From Micavibrio sp. (GTDB lineage Bacteria; Pseudomonadota; Alphaproteobacteria; UBA9219): DNA of 53,903 bases. The DNA is taken from positions 1-53,903 of the forward strand of contig DYDA01000002.1 of NCBI GenBank assembly GCA_020718105.1, given 5' to 3'. How positions within the stretch are numbered: position 1 is the stretch's first letter; each line of letters starts with the position of its first letter. Below, piece by piece: positions 1-6,883 of this stretch. Position numbers and translations under genes: made by a program. The notes below the pieces were generated by a model that was not told where the DNA came from, made no database searches, and worked only from the letters and a program-made list of their open reading frames with translations.

Positions 1-315
1 AAGGGGGGAGGGACTCTATTGTCCTTGCTGAAACATCATGCACGATGCCAACTTTTGAAGTGTGATCAGTATAAAACAGTTCAAGTGTTGTTTTTATTTT
101 ATTCCCTTGTAATCGGCGCAGGAAATCTATAAAATCACTTTTATGGCAACGAATACCGCCCTTTTTGCTCTTCTTATAAAGCCCTTTTTGAAACACAAAA
201 AGGCCTGAGGCCTTTTTATATTCTGGCTGCGGCCTGACGTTGACGTTCCGCCCCAGCCTTCACCACAAAAAACAAAAATGTATCTTCATCCTCTTTTATT
301 GGGAGTTGTATCCTT
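1..315. other. Leading intergenic region
   Basis: No gene is supported here. The first 12 bases (AAGGGGGGAGGG) match the right end of the family B palindromic element seen complete at 9311, 37614 and 40927, so the window probably opens inside another copy. Two copies of the recurring TTCAAG-GTTG motif follow in opposite orientation (47-62 minus, 67-90 plus). A strong hairpin lies at 197-217. The GGGAG at 301-305 is the likely ribosome-binding site of the gene starting at 316. Confidence 0.5.
197..217 (+). terminator. Rho-independent terminator-like hairpin
   Basis: A perfect 9-base-pair stem AAAAAGGCC / GGCCTTTTT closes a TGA triloop. The A run on one side and T run on the other make it usable on either strand. 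It most likely ends a gene lying left of the window. Confidence 0.6.
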
Positions 316-1377
316 ATGTCTCGTTCCACACACAATCTTGTCGCGTTTCCCATTCATGCGCAAAACTTCAGGCCTCATCCGCTCACCAAGCTCTGGCAAC
401 AAGCCTTTTACGACCTGATTCAAGAACAAGCTGAACAACACGCCTTTGCCCCACCAGCCGTGGAAAGGGAGCGCGAGGCCGAGGCGCTTTTCGATGCCAT
501 CACGTATCAAAAACAATGCGAGGCCTTCCTTGTTATAGACACGACGATTCCAAGGCGGCCTGTACCGTTGACGGCCGTGACTTATTATGACGCCCACAAC
601 GGGCGCGGCGCTGGCCTTTATCTTGAGGACATTGTCACGACGAAGCATGAACGCGGACGCGGCGCAGGATCGTTTGCTTTGGCGACGCTGGCTCAACTTG
701 CTCTTAAGAAAAGGTATCATTATGTCGCATGGGAATGTGCGGCGCATAATGCGGTGGCGCAAAATTTCTACACTTATCACGGAGCCTTGCGCCACAATGA
801 CCAACACACATGGCGGCAAAGCCAAGTCCCCAGCGCAGAAACGATCGCAAGCCCTGACCTGACCTTTCGCAAGCTCAGTTGGGGCAATCACGAGCAGCTT
901 ATGACGTTTTTCGAGCAACAGGGAACGCCCCTTCATGAAAATCAAAGAAATCTTTTGCGCTGCAAGGCTCACGGCGAAGATCCCCTGTTTATCGTCGCAA
1001 GAGAAACGACAAAACGCGGAATCGAAGGCGATGTCGTAGGCATGGCCTCGGCCTATCCTAGCTTTTCAACCTTCCGTATTGTCAGCGGTATGCACATCAG
1101 CAATCTTTATGTGCAAGATAATGATCCACAGATTGCCGCAAACCTTCTGCGTCAATTTACGCCGTTGCAACACCAAAAGAACTTATTGGGGCATACGGAT
1201 ATCACCATTGCTGATCGGCAAAAGGAATGGCTTAATCCCGTCGTCACGGGGGCGGGGTTTGAGCCGTTAGCCTATGGCGAGGACAAGATGATCGTCAGAA
1301 GCCTACACGATTCCGCGCTTCATAAGCTTGCCTGCCGTTATGGCAACCGTAACCTGATCACTCATCTTTCTTATTAA
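316..1377 (+). CDS. GNAT-family acetyltransferase with two GNAT-like halves
   Basis: A 353-residue protein. The N-terminal half (about 60-165) reads as a GNAT fold: a central strand ending in LYLEDI, then the acetyl-CoA pyrophosphate-binding loop RGRGAG at residues 113-118, then an NxxAQNFYxxxGA segment typical of motif B. The C-terminal half (about 180-345) repeats the layout (GDVVGMASAYPS, then HISNLYV) but has no RxxGxG loop, so it is probably a degenerate second GNAT domain. The substrate is unknown. GGGAG lies 10 bases before the ATG. The next gene, a deacetylase-family enzyme, starts 12 bases downstream, so the pair is probably one transcript. This recalls the acuA/acuC pairing in Bacillus, but this protein is larger and not an evident AcuA orthologue. 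Confidence 0.8.
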   Translation: MSRSTHNLVAFPIHAQNFRPHPLTKLWQQAFYDLIQEQAEQHAFAPPAVEREREAEALFDAITYQKQCEAFLVIDTTIPRRPVPLTAVTYYDAHNGRGAGLYLEDIVTTKHERGRGAGSFALATLAQLALKKRYHYVAWECAAHNAVAQNFYTYHGALRHNDQHTWRQSQVPSAETIASPDLTFRKLSWGNHEQLMTFFEQQGTPLHENQRNLLRCKAHGEDPLFIVARETTKRGIEGDVVGMASAYPSFSTFRIVSGMHISNLYVQDNDPQIAANLLRQFTPLQHQKNLLGHTDITIADRQKEWLNPVVTGAGFEPLAYGEDKMIVRSLHDSALHKLACRYGNRNLITHLSY

Positions 1378-1389
1378 GGGGGACGTCTT

Positions 1390-2352
1390 ATGACAACCTT
1401 GTGTTTCTATCATCCCGATAACGAGGCGCATGATCCAGGCAAAGGACATTCAGAACGCGCAGCGCGGATCACAGCCATCGTTAAGGCGCTGCGCGCCCTT
1501 CCCCAACCAAGCATCGCGTGGCGCGAGTCTCCTTTGGCGGATCACGAAGCGCTCTTTTTGACCCATACGCCCGCCTACATCGACTTTGTTTTTAAATCCG
1601 TCCCGCAAAGCGGTTACTGCACGATTGAATTGGATGAAACCGTTTGTTGCGACGACGATGCGGGTGAGCTAACCGTTCTGTGCCCTCGCTCTGGCGATGC
1701 TGTCTTGCGCTCTGTTGGCGGCGCGTTGCAGGCGGTAGATGAAGTTGTCACAGGAAAAGCTGATAACGCCTTTTGCCTGACGCGCCCGCCGGGTCATCAC
1801 GCGATGCAGGGTAAGGCGATGGGCTTTTGCGTGGTGAACAATGTCGCCATCGCGGCGCGGTACGCGCAGAAAGCACATGGGCTGAAGCGTATCGCCATTG
1901 TTGACTTTGACGTTCATCACGGCAACGGCACGCAAGCGATTTTTGAAAAAGACACGTCCGTCTTTTTTATCAGCCTGCATCAACTCCCCCTGTGGCCGGA
2001 GTCGGGTTATGAGGACGAGGTTGGCGCGGGCAACATCCTGAACATCCCCATTCCCCCCAACACGCCACGTGAAGCATGGCTGACCCAATGGCGCGAGAAA
2101 GCCATGGCGCGGCTGGAGAGAGAAGACTTTGACCTCCTTCTTGTGTCGGCTGGTTTTGATGCGCATAAAGATGATCCTAAGGGATCGCAGAATCTGGAGA
2201 CAGAGGATTACGCGACCCTCATGTGCGATCTTAAAGGCATGGCGGAGCGCAAGTGCCAAGGCCGTCTTATCGCCCTGTTGGAGGGCGGCTATAACATCGA
2301 GGCCAGCGCCACCAGCGCCGCCGCCGTCATGGGGGTTTTGTCAGACCAATAA
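1390..2352 (+). CDS. Histone deacetylase family protein (class II / AcuC-like)
   Basis: A 320-residue zinc hydrolase of the arginase/deacetylase fold. The active-site signatures are all present: RPPGHHA with His136-His137, DFDVHHGNGT with zinc ligands Asp174 and His176, GFDAH with Asp257, and EGGYN with the transition-state Tyr301. It should therefore be catalytically competent on acetyl-lysine or another acylated amine (acetylpolyamine hydrolases share these motifs). The start follows an AGGGGGA ribosome-binding site directly after the stop of the upstream acetyltransferase. The family call is firm; the substrate is not known. Confidence 0.92.
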   Translation: MTTLCFYHPDNEAHDPGKGHSERAARITAIVKALRALPQPSIAWRESPLADHEALFLTHTPAYIDFVFKSVPQSGYCTIELDETVCCDDDAGELTVLCPRSGDAVLRSVGGALQAVDEVVTGKADNAFCLTRPPGHHAMQGKAMGFCVVNNVAIAARYAQKAHGLKRIAIVDFDVHHGNGTQAIFEKDTSVFFISLHQLPLWPESGYEDEVGAGNILNIPIPPNTPREAWLTQWREKAMARLEREDFDLLLVSAGFDAHKDDPKGSQNLETEDYATLMCDLKGMAERKCQGRLIALLEGGYNIEASATSAAAVMGVLSDQ

Positions 2353-2597
2353 GGTCAAAAACGAGGCCTTGTTTTGAGTGTTTGGAAAAATCGACCACAG
2401 AAGGGGTCTCACGGCGCTTTAGGTGATCGCTGACGCGTTATTCTGATGCCTCCGCTACTCCCATGGCCTAGGATTTCGCCCCCATTCAGCGCTCGTTTAA
2501 AGCGCCGTACGGGGCCTTTTAAAACTGCCTAAAAAATGGTCAAAAGGAGAGGGGTTTCCCCTTCCCTAAATGCTGAATCCTGAATCCTGCCCCCCAC
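2353..2597. other. Convergent spacer with a long imperfect palindrome
   Basis: This lies between the deacetylase and tldD stop codons. A 10-base perfect stem (CGGCGCTTTA at 2412-2421, TAAAGCGCCG at 2498-2507) is extended outward by AAGG/CCTT and inward by CGCTG/CAGCG, enclosing about 75 bases. It could be a bidirectional terminator, a structured RNA or another dispersed palindrome. I do not recognise an RNA family. A short tandem CTGAATC repeat sits just before the tldD stop. Confidence 0.4.
2525..2567 (-). terminator. Probable tldD terminator
   Basis: On the minus strand, just beyond the tldD stop, AGGGG-AAA-CCCCT forms a hairpin with further partial pairing outward. It is followed by CCTTTTGACC and a run of six T. 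The T tract is interrupted, so this is only a moderate candidate. Confidence 0.35.
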
Positions 2598-4031
2598 CTA
2601 CACGCTGGCGCCGCCGACGGTCATAGCATCAATCCGCAAGGTCGGCTGCGCCACGCCCACGGGGACGCTTTGCCCGTTTTTGCCGCACGTACCAACGCCC
2701 GTATCCAGCTTGACATCGTTGCCGATCATGGAAACCTTTTTTAGAACCTCAAACCCTGAGCCAACCAATGACGCGCCTTTAACGGGACGACCAATCTTGC
2801 CGTTTTCAATTTCGTAAGCTTCAGTGGCCGAGAAAACAAACTTGCCAGAGGTAATATCCACCTGTCCGCCGCCAAAGTCGGCGGCATAGATACCGCGATC
2901 AACCGAGGCGATAATCTCTTCAGGCACATGGACTCCCGCCAGCATCATCGTGTTGGTCATGCGAGGATACGGCTGGCACGCAAAGCTCTCACGCCGCCCG
3001 TTGCCCGTGGACGCGCCGCCCATCAGCCGCCCGTTCAGGCGATCTTGCATATAGCCGACAAGCTTGCCATCCTCAATCAACGTCGTGCATTGCGAAGGCG
3101 TGCCCTCGTCATCGATACTGATCGAGCCGCGCCGATTTTCCAGCGTGCCGTCATCTACAATGGTCACGCCCTTGGCCGCCACTTGCTGCCCCATCAACCC
3201 CGCGAAAGCCGAAGTCTTCTTGCGGTTAAAGTCGCCCTCTAGGCCGTGGCCGATAGCTTCATGCAAAAGCACGGCGGGCCAGCCCGCGCCGACCACCACC
3301 GTCATCTCACCCGCCCGCGCTTCAACAGCGTCAAGGTTCACCAGCGCCTTACGCAAGGCTTCATCGGCCATGCCCTGCCACTGCGCGGGATCAAACAGGT
3401 GATCATAGGACAGCCGTCCGCCCGCGCCGCGCGCGCCGCTTTCCATGCGATCCCCCTGCTTGGCGACAACCGATACGTTGAGACGCACAAGAGGGCGAAT
3501 ATCCGCCACACGAAAGCCCCCCGCGCCAATAATCTGCACCGCCTGCCACGTCGCGGCCAGCGAGACGCTCACCTGATGGACATGGGGATCACGCGCACGA
3601 ACATAAGCGTCGATCTCTTGCAACAGCGCAAGGCGTTCTTCAAAAGTTTTAGACAAAAGAGGATTGTCATCGCCATACAAGTGGCGGTTCGTGCCGATGG
3701 GGGGCAACGCCAGCGTGCCCGCATAGCCGCCCTTCACCGCCGCCACGGAAGACGCGGCGCGGTGCAAAGTTTCCTCGTCCAAATTAACGGCATGGGCAAA
3801 GCCAATCGTCTCGCCACACACGGCACGAAGCCCAAAGCCTTGCGAGGTGTCAAAGCTGGCTGTGCGCAGCTTGCCATCGTCCCAGACCATGCCTTCGGAT
3901 TGCGCGTATTCAAGATACAGCTCACCATCATCCGCACCCACAAGCGTGTCGCTGACAAGGCGTTCAACCTTGCCGCGATCCAATGGCGTGGCATCGAAAA
4001 AAAGCTTATCGGTTTGAGTAAGGGCGGACAT
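2598..4031 (-). CDS. tldD: Metalloprotease TldD
   Basis: A 477-residue member of the TldD/PmbA peptidase family (the TldD/TldE heterodimer degrades unfolded peptides and matures modified peptides). The zinc-site motif HEAIGHGLEGD begins near residue 257, and the glycine-rich C-terminal beta domain includes FGGGQVDITSG and GTCGKNGQSVPVGVAQPT. The length matches TldD (about 480) and it is intact. The start is preceded by AAGGAAA, which overlaps the end of cckA. Only four bases separate the cckA stop from this start, so it is probably co-transcribed with that kinase gene. No PmbA/TldE partner is present in the window. Confidence 0.95.
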   Translation of the reverse strand: MSALTQTDKLFFDATPLDRGKVERLVSDTLVGADDGELYLEYAQSEGMVWDDGKLRTASFDTSQGFGLRAVCGETIGFAHAVNLDEETLHRAASSVAAVKGGYAGTLALPPIGTNRHLYGDDNPLLSKTFEERLALLQEIDAYVRARDPHVHQVSVSLAATWQAVQIIGAGGFRVADIRPLVRLNVSVVAKQGDRMESGARGAGGRLSYDHLFDPAQWQGMADEALRKALVNLDAVEARAGEMTVVVGAGWPAVLLHEAIGHGLEGDFNRKKTSAFAGLMGQQVAAKGVTIVDDGTLENRRGSISIDDEGTPSQCTTLIEDGKLVGYMQDRLNGRLMGGASTGNGRRESFACQPYPRMTNTMMLAGVHVPEEIIASVDRGIYAADFGGGQVDITSGKFVFSATEAYEIENGKIGRPVKGASLVGSGFEVLKKVSMIGNDVKLDTGVGTCGKNGQSVPVGVAQPTLRIDAMTVGGASV

Positions 4032-4035
4032 AACT

Positions 4036-6606
4036 TTAATTTCCTTCGCTCAACAGCTCTTTGACCTTGCTGGCGAGTTGCTTGAGGGAGAACGGCTTGC
4101 CAAGGAAATGGATGACCTCGCCCGATTTGAACTGCTCGCGCAGGCGGTCTTCAGTATAGCCAGACACAAAGACGACCTTCATCTTGGGCCATTTTTCTTG
4201 CATATGCTTGTACAAAGTCGGCCCATCCATCTCTGGCATCACGACGTCCGTGATCGTCAGGTCAATCTTGTCGCCTTCTTTTTCCAAAATCTCTAAGGCC
4301 TCTTCGCCGCTACGCGCTTCAAGGACGTTATACCCTTTGTTCTTCAAGGCGCGGGTTGAAAACACACGCACAGCGTCTTCGTCCTCAACCAGCAAGATCG
4401 TGCCCGCGCCCGTCAGATCGGGGCCTGGTTTTTCCTCGGCATTTTCGTCCGTTACCTCAACGACGCGCAGCTTTTCACTCTCAGCCATCACAGGCAGGTA
4501 AACCGTAAAGGTTGTGCCCTGCCCCACGGCGCTGTCCACATGGATAAAGCCGCCCGTTTGCCGCACAACGCCGTACACAGTGGAAAGGCCAAGGCCAGTT
4601 CCAGAGCCGATTTCTTTCGTCGAGAAGAAGGGATCAAAAATACGCGGGATGATTTCCGATGGGATTCCCGATCCGGTATCTTGCACCTTGATCAAGACAT
4701 AGCGCCCCGGTGGCATATCATCTTGACCGCGCAGAGCGTGGTCTTTTTGGATGTGGTTGGCCGTCGTGATCGTGACCGCGCCGCCATCAGTCATGGCATC
4801 ACGCGCATTGACCACAAGGTTGATCACGACCTGCTCTAATTGGCCTTGATCAACTTTGACAAGACCAATGTCACGCCCGTGAAACATATCAAGGCGTATC
4901 TGCGCGCCGATCAGGCGGCGCAAAAGCGCCGTCAGCTCAGACACCACATCAACAATGTTGATGACCTTGGGCTGCAAGGTTTGCTGGCGCGAGAAAGCAA
5001 GCAATTGGCGCACAAGGTTGGCGGCGCGGTTGCCGTTTTGCTTGATTTGCATGATATCGGTAAAGCTTTGATCGCCCGGCTTATGCCTCATCAAAAGCAA
5101 ATCGCAAAAGCCGATCATCGCCGTGAGAAGATTGTTGAAATCATGCGCGACGCCGCCCGCCAGCTGACCGATGGCTTGCATCTTTTGCGACTGGGCAAAC
5201 TTAATCTCCATGCGTTTTTGCTCTGTCACGTCGATGAAATAGAGCATCAGCCCGCCATCGCCGCCGCCTTCACCTTCGATTTGGGTCGCATCGCCAAAGC
5301 GTTTGGCAAACACATGCACGATGATGTCGCGATCCGCCTGCAAAAGTACTTCAATCGGCTTGGTCATGTCCGCGCCAGAGAGAACCTGCGCAAGAATATC
5401 CAGCGATTCCTTACGCGCTTGCTGCGCGATAAGCTCGTCAATTGGCTGACTGATGGTGGCCTCGCGCTTGCGCCGCGCAATCGTCAAGAACGCCTGATTG
5501 CATTCCATCACGATAAAGTTCGCATCCAAAAGAAGAACGCCAATCGGCGCTTGTGCGAACAGACGTTGGAAGCGATATTCCGACAGCGACAAGGCCATCT
5601 GCCACTCACGTTCGGGCGATAAATCGCGCACGACAGAGCGCGTGCGCAAAGCCTTGCCGTCCTCTGAGGGGACAACCGTTTGTGTGACGGCCACAGGAAA
5701 GAATGTCCCATCGCGGCGGCGTAAAATCACCTCGCCCCGCGTTTCGCCTTGTGCCCCCACCGCAATAGCATAAGCCGCCGCGCCGTCTGGCGCGTCCTTT
5801 AAAATGTCGTGAATGCGCACATCGCCCTTCACAAGGTCATCGGGGGTGACTTGCAACCAATCGGCCAGCGTCTCGTTCACAAAGCGGAAACGCCCATGTT
5901 GATCCACCGAATAAATGCCGATAGGCGCATGCGCCATAAAATCGATCAACTTGTTTTGCTCATCCCGCATGGCGCGTTCCATGCGGCGGCTTTCGCTGAT
6001 ATCCTCAAAGCGCCAATGATAATAGCGATTATGGCCATCAATAGGCCTTGCCACAATGCGCCGCCATTCAACCATGCGCTGTCCGCGTATCACGGGAAGA
6101 TCCGCGATAACCGACTGCCCCTTTTGCAAGGTTTCCTGTATCTGCTTAAACTTTTGACGGCTCTCTGCCGTAGCGCCAAACCGCGCCGCCAGCGCCTCTA
6201 TCACAGAGCCTTTGCCCCAATCAATCCAACCGCGAAAAGCACGGCTGGCCATCACAACGTCGCCCTTATGATCGGTGATCAACTGCGGGGTGAGCATGCT
6301 GTGGAAGGCTTCACGCAGCAAAATCTCTTCCGCCGCATCATCATGGGAATGCTTAATCTGCCACCACACGGCCGCCGACATCCCCAAAAGAGCCGTCGCC
6401 AAAAGCCCGCCGATAATCATGCCAGCAAGGTCTCCGGCAAAATAAGGCGCTAACACGGCCACCATGCCAAGCGCCGTCATAACGGCAAGGCCTTGGAACA
6501 TGCGGCGCAAACGCGCCAATTTCCCGCCCCCGCCGGAAGGCAAGACCCGTGGCGTCAACCAACGCGACAAGGCGCTTAACCCCTTATGAAAAAATATGTT
6601 TACCAC
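4036..6606 (-). CDS. cckA: Hybrid sensor histidine kinase CckA
   Basis: An 856-residue membrane hybrid kinase matching CckA, which phosphorylates CtrA through ChpT in alphaproteobacterial cell-cycle control. Two transmembrane helices lie at about 37-85. Two clear PAS domains (about 220-335 and 345-460) follow a weaker PAS-like stretch at about 105-210. The CckA-type dimerisation helix GGVAHDFNNLL carries the phosphoacceptor His488. Next come the HATPase N box (NLVVNARDAM) and G boxes (DTGSGIP, GTGLGLSTVYG), then a C-terminal receiver with Asp787 in TDVVMPEMDG. The start is GTG, supported by AGGA six bases upstream. ftsK is divergent and tldD lies 4 bases downstream. Neither ctrA nor chpT is in the window. 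Confidence 0.93.
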   Translation of the reverse strand: MVNIFFHKGLSALSRWLTPRVLPSGGGGKLARLRRMFQGLAVMTALGMVAVLAPYFAGDLAGMIIGGLLATALLGMSAAVWWQIKHSHDDAAEEILLREAFHSMLTPQLITDHKGDVVMASRAFRGWIDWGKGSVIEALAARFGATAESRQKFKQIQETLQKGQSVIADLPVIRGQRMVEWRRIVARPIDGHNRYYHWRFEDISESRRMERAMRDEQNKLIDFMAHAPIGIYSVDQHGRFRFVNETLADWLQVTPDDLVKGDVRIHDILKDAPDGAAAYAIAVGAQGETRGEVILRRRDGTFFPVAVTQTVVPSEDGKALRTRSVVRDLSPEREWQMALSLSEYRFQRLFAQAPIGVLLLDANFIVMECNQAFLTIARRKREATISQPIDELIAQQARKESLDILAQVLSGADMTKPIEVLLQADRDIIVHVFAKRFGDATQIEGEGGGDGGLMLYFIDVTEQKRMEIKFAQSQKMQAIGQLAGGVAHDFNNLLTAMIGFCDLLLMRHKPGDQSFTDIMQIKQNGNRAANLVRQLLAFSRQQTLQPKVINIVDVVSELTALLRRLIGAQIRLDMFHGRDIGLVKVDQGQLEQVVINLVVNARDAMTDGGAVTITTANHIQKDHALRGQDDMPPGRYVLIKVQDTGSGIPSEIIPRIFDPFFSTKEIGSGTGLGLSTVYGVVRQTGGFIHVDSAVGQGTTFTVYLPVMAESEKLRVVEVTDENAEEKPGPDLTGAGTILLVEDEDAVRVFSTRALKNKGYNVLEARSGEEALEILEKEGDKIDLTITDVVMPEMDGPTLYKHMQEKWPKMKVVFVSGYTEDRLREQFKSGEVIHFLGKPFSLKQLASKVKELLSEGN

Positions 6607-6883
6607 GCCTTATCCTGTTGCTTGCAACGCAAGGAAACGCATCACGTTTTCCATGAAAGTTCCGACTCACACCGACGAATCGCCCTACTTCTTCCTTAGT
6701 CATGCAACAATAAGGGTATGTAATAAGTTAACGAATGCACTTTTGTTTGTTTTTTTGGTCTTATCTCCCTTCACAGTTGAAAGACTCTGTCATGCCATAA
6801 TGCCAGCGTGACAGGCGCACGCGAATCAGCAAGAATGCCTATGCGCCGCGCCTTTGCTGCCCTTAGCTTTGAGTTTTTGCCTT
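6607..6883. other. cckA/ftsK divergent intergenic region
   Basis: The 277 bases hold the promoters of both divergent genes. TTGAAA at 6777-6782 is a possible -35 box for ftsK, but no well-spaced -10 is convincing. A small open frame across 6596-6811 has no ribosome-binding site and no recognisable features, so it is not called. Confidence 0.3.

Noticed and set aside
286-972. 228-residue minus-strand frame opposite the acetyltransferase
   Set aside because: The opposite strand encodes a recognisable GNAT domain with a ribosome-binding site; this frame has neither.
3246-4064. 272-residue plus-strand frame opposite tldD
   Set aside because: It is a shadow of the well-supported tldD, with Arg/His-rich composition and no recognisable features.
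4840-5622. 260-residue plus-strand frame opposite cckA
   Set aside because: It is an antisense shadow of conserved kinase motifs.
6596-6811. 71-residue frame in the cckA/ftsK spacer with one hydrophobic stretch
   Set aside because: It overlaps the cckA start and has no ribosome-binding site; the hydrophobicity comes from A/T-rich promoter DNA.
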